A stretch of 64,000 nucleotides of DNA from Prinia subflava (lineage: Eukaryota; Chordata; Aves; Passeriformes; Cisticolidae), in NCBI RefSeq assembly GCF_021018805.1, contig NC_086258.1, forward strand, positions 17,732,192 to 17,796,191. The letters are read 5' to 3'. Positions within the stretch are counted from its first letter, which is position 1. Each line of letters opens with the position of its first letter. Positions 50,784-62,212 of the stretch are shown here, in pieces. The position numbers and the translations under genes are program-made. The notes beneath the pieces are model-generated. The model was not told where the DNA came from. It ran no database searches and worked only from the letters and a program-made list of their open reading frames with translations.

Positions 50784-51879
50784 TCTCATCCCAGGACAGG
50801 CTTTTCCTCAGCCTCAGCCAGGCCCCACAGCCAGGAGAGGCCAAACCCCTGGGGATGAAGCTGTCATGCCCTTTGCCAGGCAGATGATTTCGGCTCACGT
50901 GGCCTTGGGCAGAGCTCTGAGGTCTCCCTGCTTGCACCCAAATGTTTCTTGCTCCCTTCTCCAATCAACCTGGCAGATTGTCTCTCTTCTTGGGAATTAT
51001 TTTGCTCAGAAATAAGGAAAGCACAGAGCTGTGTGTTAGTTTATGCCAGAGAGAAGATCCAAGAGGTATGGGACATACTGTTGTTTCATGCATTGATCTC
51101 AGTGGACTTCAGGATGAAAAATGAATTTTTTTGAGCATTTCTTTACCAACAGGAATGCAGCAATACCAGTTCAAGGCCCAGACCTGGGAATGGAGCTCAC
51201 CTTCCCTCAGGAGAGGCGAGGGGACACCCTGCCACAGAGCTGCTCCTGTTTGGAGCTAAGCAGTTTGAGAGTGGAGCTGTTCTGGAGGAGTTTGCCAGCC
51301 CCCAGGAGACACCTCCACAGCCCTTCTCCATCCTGGTCTGGCAGACTGCTACCCCAAACTGCAAACCCCCTTCCCTCTGTATACACCACCTTGTTGCTCT
51401 GTTTCTCAGGTGTGTGGAGAGATTTGGTCGCTCTGAGGTCCCCAGGTATTTTGCAATGTGCTGAGCTTCAGCACAGCACACCCAGGAGCTCAGAGGCTTG
51501 TGTGGAAAAGCCCCATAAAGACAATTTCTGCAGTTTTTTTAATCCTACAAAGCCAGTTTTCAGGTGCAGCTTGCTGGATGGGCTGTGGGTGCTGTGCATA
51601 ACTCAGGCTCCCAAAGCTGCACATTCAGCAGCTTCTCTGAGGAGAAATAACTGCACTTAACTAATCCTGGGTCATCTGAGTTGCCTGCTTTCCTGACTTA
51701 TGCCTTTCCTGCAAACTGATAGCTGATCCTTTTGGGCAGCATTTTTACGTGTCACTGATGGATTTACCTGACCAGTCAGAGAAGCTCTAAATATGCCAGT
51801 GCAGCTCTTCCCTAAGCACATATCCAGAGATATCCAGTCTTTTCACAGCAGGGCAGAAAAGCTGCTTTATTACTCAATG

Positions 51880-51918
51880 GAAAAAAGAAAAAAAAAGGAA
51901 AAAAAGGAAAAAAAAGGA
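51880..51918. repeat. A-rich GAAAAAA simple repeat
   Basis: A-runs of 5-9 bases separated by G or GG. A simple low-complexity tract. Confidence 0.85.
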
Positions 51919-52312
51919 TATTTGCTGCAATGACTGGAGGCAGCTGCATAACCTGGCTGAGGAAGGGCAGAGCCATCTCACAGAGGGGGTAACAAGCACA
52001 GGGTGAGCTCTGTTCTGTTACAGAGACGTGTCCTGTCCCTTCCCTGCTCAGGAACAAGGATGGGGGCATCTGATGGCAGGGCACCAGCTTTGTACAGGAT
52101 TAAAGCCTCTCTGTAAATACCTCTGCTTTCACCATTAGCAGCTGAAGTTTGTTGTTTGTGTCACACTGCTTTTGAAGTCACTGTTTGTGGCCCACTGTAC
52201 TGAAAACATCTGCACAGGCTTTGCAAGGAGTTCTCAGTGTCCTGGGGAATTTATGTCCTAAATAGAGGAGAGGGACAAAACTGGAGGAAAGAAAAGGCAG
52301 GTTAGTGATGAG

Positions 52313-52344
52313 AATCTCAAACACAGAAAATCTCAAACACAGAA
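52313..52344. repeat. Perfect 16 bp tandem duplication
   Basis: AATCTCAAACACAGAA occurs twice with no gap (52313-52328 and 52329-52344). A replication-slippage-type duplication. Confidence 0.9.
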
Positions 52345-53450
52345 AAATTGTCTGGCCTGGGTTCACATGAAAGGCTGTGTTGAAGCCAGTTTCACCAAAA
52401 TTTCTCCTGTTTCAGCCAAGTGTCTTCAGCACATCTCCATTGCTGCCCTCCATGCCAAGGGGATGTGGATTTCCTCACGTGGGAAGGGTACAATAACCAC
52501 CTCCTGCTCCTGAGAAGGGTGTTTTGTTCTTCAGGTGTTGGGATATAAGTTAGGCTTTTACTTTCATCACCTTTGAGAAGGTTCTTTTCCTCCAAAGAAA
52601 TGTTTAAAGCAGATATTTGTGACTCTTAAGCTACGCAAGATCATCCTCAATCACTGCAGACCTGTGTCTGGGTGCCTGTGGGTTTCTCTTTTTGGTGAAG
52701 GATTCTAATATCCTGGGGTTCCTGCAGGGTGGGAAAAGGAGCTTTTATGTCTCTGCTGGCTGAGCACAGCTCCATGCACTGCAGTCACTTTGTCCTTTAA
52801 CCTGGGCAGGGGGTCTGAGGGTAGGATGGAGCCCAGCTGGGCACAGACGTGCCCAACCTCCCTGGGCAAGGAAACCATAAAGAACAACCTCAGTGGGGTC
52901 TGCATGAGTGTCCAAAATCCTGCAGCTACTGGCTGTTTTCTCTCAGGTGTCATTGAGTTTCTGCTCCATCCATTGATCAGGGATGGCATCAATTAAAGCT
53001 CCTCCCTTGCTGCAGTGCAGGAGTGTGGCAGAATTCAGTGCCTCAGGATTTGTTCTGGTGCAGGCTGGCCCAACAGCAGCTTTTTCCAGACACAGTTTTC
53101 AAAGCAAGGAAGAAGTTTTAGGCAGCAGAAAGCAAATCAAGGCCCAGCAGCTTACAAAAATGTTTTCTTCCTTAATTAGCTAAACTAAATCTTAATCAGC
53201 CCACCAGTTAGCTTGATAAATGCCCAAAGGGAAACTGCTTTTGCTATTTTTGGTCCATCACAAAGAAGCCAGGGATGATGTTCTAATGAAGCCAGATGGC
53301 CAAAGCTGCTGTACTGAAACCCAGCCATGGAGGAGGAGGAGGCTGGAACAGCACAAGCTGCCCTTAAAGAGAGGAAATTTAACATTCTCTGATACTCCAG
53401 AGAGTGGGAAATTTTGGAAATTCCACCTCACTTCACATGGTTATGGATGT

Positions 53451-53660
53451 GGTTTTTATTAAAGGTTTACTTTTAGTTTTGTTTTTTATTGGAGTAGTAA
53501 GTTTCTTTTTTATATTGTGATGGGTTTTTGAACTATGAAGGGATGAATGCTTGTTGGTTTTTTTAGGAGATTTGTAACAGTAATTATGAATTTATTTTGT
53601 AGCTATAAGGTAGTTTTTTAAACTTTTGTGAGAGTACTTATGGGTGTTACTAAATTTCAA
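53451..53660. other. Strand-skewed, C-depleted T/G-rich tract of unknown origin
   Basis: Across about 210 bases the plus strand is roughly half T and has only about ten C, so the minus strand is A/C-rich and nearly free of G. The edges are abrupt relative to neighbouring sequence. This skew is typical of vertebrate mitochondrial light-strand sequence or of certain retroelement regions, but I could not match a specific gene in either code. It is left as an unexplained compositional island. Confidence 0.5.
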
Positions 53661-53757
53661 TTACTTGATTAAAATGTCTGAGCCTATTTGCTTTGTAATG
53701 TCAACAGAGAAATCATCCTCCCTTCTGCCAGCAGAGACACAGGTGCTGACAAAGTTT

Positions 53758-53794
53758 CTCCTCCTCCTCCTCCTCCTCCTCCTCCTCCTCCTCC
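53758..53794. repeat. CTC trinucleotide microsatellite, about 12 units
   Basis: 37 bases of perfect CTC repeats, likely polymorphic in length. Proline- and glycine-run frames on the two strands are artefacts. Confidence 0.98.
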
Positions 53795-56700
53795 TTCCTC
53801 CACCACAGATTCTGGTGTGATGGGATGGGTCTCACTCTTGAATACATCAAGTCCTAGTAAATGGAGGACTTTGTCATTCATGGAATCACTTAATATCTTC
53901 ACTGTTACTCATGTGGGCAGCTGAAATGCAGATTTCCTGGACTCAGAGGGTAAAAAATGTTTGGGGTCTTTTTGGTTTTGAGTTTGGGGTTTGTTTTTAG
54001 CATAAACGGGTACAACTGCATTGACTCCAGTGGGAACAAACCTACTTTTATTGTTTAGAGGCTTGCAGCTTTTCCTTGGAAATCTTAATTTGCATGAAAC
54101 AAGAAATTAATAGCTCAGCTGAAAACTTAAGATAGACAGACTCTGTGCAAATTAAATATGTATTTCCTTCAGAAATCTCAGCCTGAATGCGTCAGTCCCG
54201 GGCTCCCTGTGTAGTTTGGCCCATGTTCCTCACATTCAGACTTTCTTTTCCTTGGGCTACCTGCACATTTCAGCCAATGCCAGCTGCTCCTGCCTTGCTC
54301 CTCTCTGGGTTGTGCAAAGTGTTGCCAAACTACCTGAGAGTTTGTTCCTGCCTGGAGTTCAGCGTTGATGCTGCTCTGAGGAGCTGGGATCCAGCATCTC
54401 CCAGTGGAGTGGCAGGAATGGAGAACCCCTGGTCCCCAGGGAGGGGGTCAGAGGCTGCTGGAGCTGCTGGCACCCCATGCCTTGTGCTCAGAACTGAGCT
54501 CTCTGCTCTGGATCCTGAAGGAATCTCTCCTCTGAGGGCACCAGAGGAGACTCACAGACTCACATAAACATTTTGCAGTTCACATAAATATGGAGCAACT
54601 CAGTTTGTGGAATGTTTGCAGGTAATGAATTAATTATGTTACACTCTCCTTTGAGCAGCAAGCCATAAACTAAACCAAACAATCAGCAGGAGGCTTTGCT
54701 GTCTGTGTTTCCTGTTGTGCTTCAAATAAACACAAACACAGAAAAAGCCAAAGTGCACTTCTGCTGCCCAGTGTGCTCAGACATGGGCACCAAATTCAGT
54801 ATGGAAAGGAAAACCTTGGAAGAAGTGTGGCTAATTTAATTCCCAAAGCATGTGGGTACCTGTTGCCACTAGGGTATCAATAAAACCTCCCTCCTTTTAA
54901 GTTTTTTTTTCCCCCTTTGTGAAATAGTGATTAAGAATTAGAAACCTTTGTCATAATATTTGATTCTCATGTTCATAGGGATCAAAGAATTTCCTTACTG
55001 ATGCTCACATCTCACCCCTGGCATTGCCTTTCTTTCCCACAAGGATTAATTTAGTTTGAGGATCTGTCCACTGGTGGGTGCACCCTTTGTGCTGCCTTTG
55101 GCACAACTGAAAATAAAAATAAATCTTGGGTGTTTTGTGGCTGGAACTGCAGCTGATGACAATGAATTAATTGTTATGAGTTCTCCAGGATGTCTGTGAA
55201 AGGGAGATGCCAGAGTTGTCCAGGGGTGGTTGTACCAGTCAGAGCTGGTGTGGCAAATCCTGTCCTGCCTGCTCCTGTGCCAGGGGATGTTCCACTCTAT
55301 CACTGAGGCAGGGTAGTCCACTGATTTTTGTCATATATTTACACTTAGTGTGCTATTTTATCATCTTCCTAGACAGCTTTAAACTAATAACAGCAGCTGC
55401 TTGACATGTAATCAAAGCTAGGAACAATTGAAATTATGCATGCTTGAGTGGTTTGGTCTTTGAAACACAAATTGTGATATTTACACTTTCTCTTTTGGCA
55501 AAAACATGTGCTTTTCTTGCAGACAGATGGCTCTGCTGGTGATAAATGTTTGGGAAGAGTGGATTTAGCAGCAAGCCTTCAGTGTGCAGAGAAAACTCTG
55601 ACTTTTTGACAGGTGGATCCCCTGATCTTTGAGTATGGTGGTGGGGTATTTGTTCCTGGGAAACCAGAATAAAAGTGAGCTGCTTTGTTATTACCAGCAA
55701 TGGATTTATCTGCTGCTCAGCTTTCATTCAGAGATGTGGGATTTTGGTCTTTTTTCTGCAATGTTTGTAGGGAATTTTCATTTTTACTGCACTGAAGAAT
55801 TGGGAGTCAGCAAAAAATCACCTGGTTTTGCTCTGCCTTGCCCTTTCCAGCCCACTTTCAAATACCCCTCTATATTCTGGCAGCATAATTCATTCTCTGC
55901 TCTCCCTCTGTCTCCTTGATCACCTTGATTCCACCACACTTCTGATGTGCCTGGATCAGCATCCTCAGCTGAAAAACAGGTCAAAGCAGGACTTGCAGAT
56001 AAAATACTGATTTTGGAGGTGCAAAAGTGCTCAGAATCATTTAGAACTGACACTGTTTTTCCAGGATATGGCAGCAAATAAATGGCAAAGATGCTCAATC
56101 AGAGCTGGCCTGGCTCCAGGAGTGCATAGGACAACAATATTCAGAGTGCCCAGATGTCACTTTAAAGCAAAGCTGCCAAGAACAAGGCAGGGTCTGATAT
56201 TTTTCTTTCAATGAACTCATCACTGTTGCACTGGAGAGACAGCTGGAGTTTGATCTGGGGAGGGAGCCTTGGCTGTGTGGAGATCTCAAGATTTAATTGG
56301 GCACTTTGAGAAAGAAAAATCCCAGACCAGCCAGTCTGAGTGTGCTGCTCAGATGTGGCTGGGGCAGATCATGTCAGTGGAGACATCCTGGTGTGGCAGC
56401 CCTGGCAAGAGGAAGGTTTTTTCTGGGCAGCTCTGCCAAGGGCTGGATTTGCTCTCCAACCTCTGCTCAGTCTTTGGCCTCTCCTTTTAATGTCTTGAAG
56501 CAAACACTGAATTGAGACATTTCTGAGCACACAGCCCAGAAAATTGGAAAGGGATCATCTGACAATCTGGAAATGGTCACCCCCTGGCCCTGTGGGGCAA
56601 TCACTGAGCTGGTGACCAAGAGCTAAAGTGCTCCTTAAGTCTCACCTTCTCACCCAGCCAGCCTGGCCCATCCTGAGCTGTAGTGAACGAAAATGTGCAT

Positions 56701-58811
56701 AATCCTGCCCAGATCCTCTCTGGGAGCTTGTGCTGAGGTTTTTTGGGTGCTTGGAGGCTGAATAGCTCCTGGACTGGCCGTGTCCCAGTGGGTGAGGTGG
56801 GACACTCACAGGAGGAGAGGGTGGCCTGGCACTCACTGGGCTGCAGGAGCAAGGAGGGGGCTCAGACTGGGCCTGGGTTTGAGCTTAAATCAGGCTCCAT
56901 CAGCAGCTGAGGAGGGGGTTTGTGCCTGGGATTGCTGTGGCACGTGAGAATTGGGCAGGGGGTGCCAGTTTGGTGGGTGCCACCCTGTCCAGGCAGGGTT
57001 TGGACGGAGGGATGCACAGCTGCTCTCTGCTTTCCTACTTGGACCACAGAACTTTTGTAAGAGTCCTGTGGTTCGAACAAAATGGAAAAAAGGCTTTTTA
57101 AAATTAAGTGTAAGCAAACTGATGGGTAAAGCTTCACCCTGAAGTGAGAAATTGTGCTGTCTTGCCTCCTAAAGGCTGAAACAAGACAATTCAGAATTTG
57201 GAAAAAGGAGAAATAAAAGAATTTCCAGAAGGATTCTTAAATTTCTGAGTGGATTTGCAAATCGTTTGGGTAAACATAGACGTCATCCTTTTCTGGCAAA
57301 GACCACATCCAGCTGAGAACACTGCCTGGCCCCAGCTGTACTTTGCTGCCTGTTTCAGCCACCAGAGTGGGTACCTGGCCTTTCCTAGCTGTAAGATCCT
57401 TGCCCTGACCCTTTTGGAAAACTTTGGAGATTTTATAATTTATAACTTTGGAATACTTTCATTGAGTTTTGAGACACTGTTAATGCTTCCTGGCTTAAAT
57501 GGGCAAAAAATTTGGTGTTTTGGATTTTACTGTCTGGAGTACAACTGGAGTTGATTCCAGTTTATGGGGCATAAAACACCTCAGAGATGGGGGACTTAAG
57601 GATTTAGGATGATGAAAGAACTCCTGGCTTTACCCCACGGGGGAAAACTAACAAACAGAGTCAGCTCTGAGCTATGCAAGCCCACACATATACACACTTC
57701 TCTTTCACACCAATTTCAGATTTTATTTATGCAAAGGACTGCTCTTGGGTCTTTGACTGATGATAGGTTTGTGCAAGGAGGAATAAATAGGGCACAGTAA
57801 TTTTGTAGCTATCATTAAACACACAATTAATCTGTGTCTTGGAGGAGGCAGTTCCTTCCTTGGCTCTCACTGCTGCTCCTGCTCCCCTGTTAATATTCAG
57901 CAGGCTCCTGGGGCTGAGCTGCTCTTTGATTTCAGGCAGAGAACAGTCCCTGGGGTTACCTGAGCATGGCTGGTGCCCTGTGAAGCCAGTTTGGGATGCA
58001 GGGCTGGGACTCAGCTGCTTGGGAAATGCTCAGAGCCTTGCTTGTACCTGCAGGCTTGGAATAATCTTCCCTTACTGCTGCATGAGCTGAGTGCTGAAGA
58101 ATGTGAGTGTTTGAAGGAGCAAAAACCAACTAAAGCCTGGGGTGGGAAGGGAAAGGCTTGAATGAAACATTTCATCATTCAGAGATGACCCAGCACTGAC
58201 AGAAGCATCTCCCACAGCCAGGCCCTGACCCGGGGCTGTCTTTTCTCTTGGCTTTGTTGTGCTGATTTGACAAACACAGCACAAACCCCTGCTGAGACAG
58301 CACAAGCTTCAAGGAGAAGGGAAACTGTGCAGCCCAGGGCTGAGGCTGTGTGTCCTTCCAGGAAAACAGGGAATGCCAGCTCCTTTCCCTGGACGTCTGG
58401 CACGGCCTTGTGCCTTCAACACTGCTGCTTTCAGGGTTCTCCCTGCACTGACAGAGCCATGAAAGGAGTTTTGCAATGCTTTTCTGTGAGATGGATTGCT
58501 TGGGGAGGGTTTGGAGAAGAGAATCAGAGCAGAGCTGTTGAGGGTGAGGGGGTCAGACTGAATAATTGAAGGCAGATCTGCTCCAATATCTTTCAGTAGC
58601 TTCTGCACTGTCTGCATGGGTGTGTGACACCTGGATGAGCTGAGATTTGCAAACCCCCTGTCACTTTGGCTGTCTGATTTTAGGCAAGATGGACAGTGCT
58701 TTCTAAAGGCTCAGGCTGCAGTGGCTTTCCTTCACAACCATGGGAACTGCTCATCCTGAGCTTGTCAGGTTCTTCCTGAGCAAGGAGAAGCTAAAACTGC
58801 CATTTGAAAGG
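53795..58811. other. Intergenic sequence, no gene recognised
   Basis: Five kilobases with no recognised exon, RNA gene or transposon. The largest frame (54187-54567, plus, 126 codons) has no known domain. Confidence 0.4.
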
Positions 58812-58834
58812 AAAAAAAAAAAAAAAAAAAAAAA
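58812..58834. repeat. Poly(A) tract, 23 A
   Basis: A homopolymer run about 50 bases before a CR1 fragment on the same strand. CR1 elements do not end in poly(A), so the two are probably unrelated. Confidence 0.95.
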
Positions 58835-58885
58835 GGAGGTTAAACTTTACATTCTGACTCATGAAAAGCACCTGACTACGTAAGT

Positions 58886-59117
58886 GGAAAATGAGGTCAG
58901 GAAATTAGATTGGATATTAGGAAACATTCCTCCATGAAGGGGTGGTCAGGCATTGGAACAGGCTGCCCCAGGAGGTGTGGAACCACCACCCTTGGATCCT
59001 TGGAAGTGTTCCAAATGTGTGTGTGTGGCACTGGGGAACACGTGGTGAACGAGGGGGTGCTGGGGTGATGGCAGGACTTGTTCTTGAAGGTCTCTTCCAA
59101 TCTTCATGATTCCATAA
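58886..59117 (+). mobile_element. CR1 LINE 3' fragment, sense
   Basis: The CR1 tail order is clear on the plus strand: TTAGATTGGATATTAGGAAA, GGTGGTCAGGCATTGGAACA, GGCTGCCCCAGGAGGTGTGG, CTTGGAAGTGTTCC, then TCTTCCAATCTTCATGATTC at the end. The copy is 5'-truncated and diverged, and a TG-rich change interrupts the middle. No reverse transcriptase frame remains. Confidence 0.9.
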
Positions 59118-60858
59118 CAAACCTCTTCATCCACGGGCTCCCCTCACAGAGGGCTGAAGGTGCTTTTCTCTCTCTGATGAGCTTTCACTAATGTCTCCAA
59201 GCTGAGAGGGTCTGGAAGCTCACAACTACTGCCAGCAGAGGAAATGGCCAAATACATGGTATTCCTGCTCTTCTGGAATCAGGAAGGGGCTGATCCTGGA
59301 GTGGGACTTGCTGTGCTGCACGCAGGGTGCAGGGAAAGCAGCCTGCCCCAGGACCACTGCTGCTGGGGGGTGTGGAGGGGCTGGGAACACAGCAAGACCC
59401 CACCAGTTCCTGCAGCAGTTCACCAGCAGAACTGCAGGCACCAGAGCCCTCTCTCCTGGTATGAACCTTCCCCCATTCATAACAAACTTCAAGCCCATGA
59501 GTGGAAGAGACAACGACTTGTCCAAGTGTATCCCCAAGGGAGGCTGCATGCAGAGCTTGCCCTGTCCCCACGAGCAGTGACCATTTAAACCCCTTGAAGG
59601 GGAATAGATGGTTAAATCCCGAGTTCAGGCTCAGTCTGAGCAAACAGAGCTCACTGCCAGAGGGATTTCACACTGCAGTTCTGAGTTTGCTGCTCAACAT
59701 TCATTTGGTTCTAATTCTGTGCCTTGGTTGTGTTGGCATTGCATCCTCATATCCGTGCTAAGGATAAGCAGGGCTGCTGCACGCAGATCACTCCTGTAGG
59801 GATGTTGGCAGCAGCCCATGGAAGGGACTTTCAGACTCACTGGGGAAGTGCCAGACATCACAGATTATATATTTATACAAATGATGCCCTAGCATTGGTG
59901 AAAGTCAGGGCAGGCAATGAATTCTTGGTGTAGGCAGGACTATGTTTTTGTAGCAGAAAGGCAAAAAATCACTTTTGATGAAGGGAACAAATTTTCTCCC
60001 TAACCAAGAACCAGCACTTTTATAATTGGGAGTATTAAGCACTTCAGAGAACATTGTTTTGCCTGGGGATAATCACATCTCCTCAAACCCCTCCTGTCCC
60101 TCTGTCCTTTCCTCCTGGACCTGGTGGTGGAGATCTGGTGCTTCAGGCTGGATGTTGCAGCTTGCCAGTGGATGTCCTGAGGACAGCAACATCAGAGGTT
60201 CCCAATTCCTCCTTGGAGGAGGGCAGAGGGTGGATATTCTTGCCCAGGACAGATGATGCTGCTCCACGTGGGTGTTTGTGGTCAGTGTGAGTGGAGAATC
60301 CAGCCCAGTGCATACACAGGAGCGCAGAATAAATGTGAATATGACCCAAATCAGGACAAGCTACCCTGGATATGCCTCACCCACATTGTCCTATCCCAAA
60401 TGCAAACTGTATGGCATGTCACAAACATCAGCTGCTTTTTCTTTATTTTGTTGCCTTCAGTCCTCATACAACTACAAATTTAGCACTACTATTAAAGAAA
60501 AAAAGAGCAAACTACAGCCATTCATGGGGTAACATAATTTTAAAGGTTGTGAGACAGCTGATACTATTAAAAATCACGGCCCTGTCATGGGCTTTCATTA
60601 TTGATGGCTACTTGAGGAGACATATGCTATAAAATATAAAGATAAAAAGTGAAAGGCTATTTAGATAGATGTTCAGCTGAGTGCTGCTAGCATCAAATCA
60701 GTGGCACTGGAGAAATGGGAAGAGACACACAGCACAGCCTCTGGACTAAATGTGTGAGCACATTCTGGGCCTGCCAAGGCTGCTCCTGCACAATGGACAC
60801 TTTAAATCAAAGCAACGCTGAAGTCAATATTGATTGTTCTTGGAGATATATTTTACCT
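59118..60858. other. Region between the CR1 fragment and the UTS2R stop codon
   Basis: The part nearest the gene (about 60440-60858) is AT-rich and probably contains the UTS2R 3' untranslated region. Farther left, overlapping frames on opposite strands at 59188-59643 have no recognised domain. Confidence 0.4.
60442..60447 (-). terminator. Candidate UTS2R polyadenylation signal AATAAA
   Basis: The minus strand reads AATAAA here, about 410 bases beyond the UTS2R stop codon. It is the nearest canonical hexamer I noticed downstream of the gene. A-rich sequence makes chance hexamers common, so this is a plausible rather than proven 3' end. Confidence 0.3.
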
Positions 60859-62007
60859 TCAGGCACTGCTGTTTCCCAGGGGGGCGTGAGCAAGGACGTA
60901 AGTCTCTGTGCAGTGCTGGCTGCTCGTGGACAGGGATCTCCCTGAAATCCTCTGGAAACGATTCCTCCTCTGGAAGTACCCGCTGCTGCTGCTGAGGGAC
61001 CGCTGCCTGTTCTTCAGGTACTCCCGGTAATTTTTGGTGAGCAGGGTGTAGAGGAAGGGGTTGATGCAGCTGTTGCTGTAGGTCAGGCAGGTTGTCAGGT
61101 AATTAATGTTCTTCATCACCTTGGGAGATAAAGGGAAGGACTCATAATACTGGAAGAGGAGCTGCCATATCCAGAAAGGCAAGAAGCAAGCCCAGAAGAC
61201 CAGCACTATGGTGAAGATTAAATAGAGTACCTTCTGGTTGGGCAGCCTCTTGGTCTGCTTGAAGGAGGCAGTCTGTGACACCCAGTAAATCCTGGCCAGG
61301 CGGATGTAAAGGTAGCCAATGACCACCCCCGGGCCCACGATGCTGGTGCCAAAGAGGATGGTGAGATAGACTTTGTAGGACAGCTTGCTCCAGGTGGGCA
61401 GGCAGATGCTTTTGTTGTCCCTTTGCACCAGCTGGATCATGATGAGCATGGGCAGGGTGAGCAGCAGGGACACCAGCCAGATGGCCACAGCGATGGCCTT
61501 GCGGTAGCTCTTGGACCTCTTCACCGTGTCCAGGGGCTTCAGCACGGCGAAGTAACGCTCCGTGCTCATGACTGTGAGGGTGAAGATGCTGGCGTGCATG
61601 GTGAGGAAGTCCAGGCTGAACAGGATGCGGCAGCCAACGTCCCCAAAGTACCACTTCTGAATGAAGTAGGTGCCAACGATGAAGGGGATGGTGAGGAGGT
61701 AGAGCAGGTCGGCCAGGGCCAGGTTGATGATGTAGATGTACATGGAGGCAGAGGATCGCAGGTAGTGGCACATCACCAGCAGGGTGTAGACGTTGCCTGT
61801 CACCCCAACCACGCACATGAGCGACAGGATGGCCCCGATGGTGCAGATGGCAATCATGTCCTCCGTGGCACTGGCTGCCCACGCGCCGTCCCCGGTGGCA
61901 TTGGCCGAGACGTTGGGCCTGATCCTGAATGCATTATCCTCACCCAGGTCTGTCACCGTGTAGGGGGTGGCAGAGAAGTGGCTCTCCAGCTCGTCAGCCA
62001 GGGACAT
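60859..62007 (-). CDS. UTS2R: Urotensin II receptor, class A GPCR (intact, intronless coding region)
   Basis: Encodes a 382-residue plasma-membrane GPCR. The family binds urotensin II and urotensin-related peptide and signals mainly through Gq/phospholipase C and calcium. Visible in the translation: a hydrophilic N-terminus with two N-glycosylation sequons (N32, N36), then seven hydrophobic segments at about 52-77, 88-112, 124-148, 168-190, 213-238, 258-285 and 298-322. Class A landmarks are D100 (2.50), the C126-C202 extracellular disulfide pair, D133 (3.32, the expected ligand-contacting acid), TERY at 149-152 in place of DRY, FWACFLP at 271-277 with F at the toggle position, and NPFLY at 316-320. 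The C-tail is serine-rich (337-342) and ends in the family-like stretch [11 protein letters not shown]. Length matches the family (human about 389). The start is chosen because an in-frame TGA lies 33 bases upstream of the ATG and a purine sits at -3. No frameshift or premature stop is seen. Fish, reptiles and birds have several UTS2R subtypes, so the exact paralogue is not settled from sequence alone. Confidence 0.95.
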   Translation of the reverse strand: MSLADELESHFSATPYTVTDLGEDNAFRIRPNVSANATGDGAWAASATEDMIAICTIGAILSLMCVVGVTGNVYTLLVMCHYLRSSASMYIYIINLALADLLYLLTIPFIVGTYFIQKWYFGDVGCRILFSLDFLTMHASIFTLTVMSTERYFAVLKPLDTVKRSKSYRKAIAVAIWLVSLLLTLPMLIMIQLVQRDNKSICLPTWSKLSYKVYLTILFGTSIVGPGVVIGYLYIRLARIYWVSQTASFKQTKRLPNQKVLYLIFTIVLVFWACFLPFWIWQLLFQYYESFPLSPKVMKNINYLTTCLTYSNSCINPFLYTLLTKNYREYLKNRQRSLSSSSGYFQRRNRFQRISGRSLSTSSQHCTETYVLAHAPLGNSSA

Positions 62008-62147
62008 CCTCCTGGGTTTAAATGCCAGAAGCTTTGCTCACGCCACAGGGCTCTGAGGGGGCTCTTTCTGCTCCGACAAACGCGGCTGCTGGGAGATGCT
62101 GAACCATTTCTTAGAGTGTCTCATCCAGGGACCATCTGCATGCTCCA
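62008..62147 (-). other. Probable 5' untranslated stretch of the UTS2R exon
   Basis: Reading the minus strand, the 140 bases before the ATG carry in-frame stop codons. They begin just after a pyrimidine-rich run ending in CTAG, which resembles a 3' splice site (AG at 62149-62148). This suggests that the coding exon starts near 62147 and that one or more noncoding 5' exons lie at higher coordinates. This is inferred from splice-site shape only. An unspliced 5' leader is equally possible. Confidence 0.4.
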
Positions 62148-62212
62148 CTAGAGGAAAGACATCAAAAACAACATGTTAGAAATCTGCCAGAGCAACACAA
62201 AAGATCATTTAC
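62148..62212 (-). other. Possible mini-intron or splice acceptor upstream of UTS2R
   Basis: On the minus strand a donor-like GTAAAT follows GGGACAG (donor GT at 62212-62211). An acceptor with a T-rich tract ending CTAG lies at 62148-62151. Pairing them gives a 65-base intron, which is near or below the usual vertebrate minimum. The acceptor may instead pair with a more distant donor, or both sites may be chance matches. There is no transcript evidence. Confidence 0.2.

Larger units (their letters stand above)
50784..53450. other. Intergenic sequence, no gene recognised
   Basis: Contains an A/G-rich run (51880-51918) and a perfect 16 bp tandem duplication (52313-52344). A 179-codon plus frame at 51121-51660 is overlapped by minus frames of 94 and 60 codons and has no known domain. 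Confidence 0.4.

Noticed and set aside
51121..51660. A 179-codon plus-strand frame
   Set aside because: Opposite-strand frames cover the same bases, the composition is ordinary, and no domain is recognisable.
57065..57080. GGTTCGAAC resembling a tRNA B box
   Set aside because: The closing bases of the box are wrong and no cloverleaf can be drawn around it.
61142..61882. A 246-codon minus-strand frame within UTS2R in another phase
   Set aside because: It is a histidine/proline-rich shadow of the receptor frame, which has all expected GPCR motifs.
61423..62151. A 242-codon plus-strand open frame antisense to UTS2R
   Set aside because: It is the mirror of a strongly conserved GPCR frame. Its translation is a charged low-complexity sequence with no domain.
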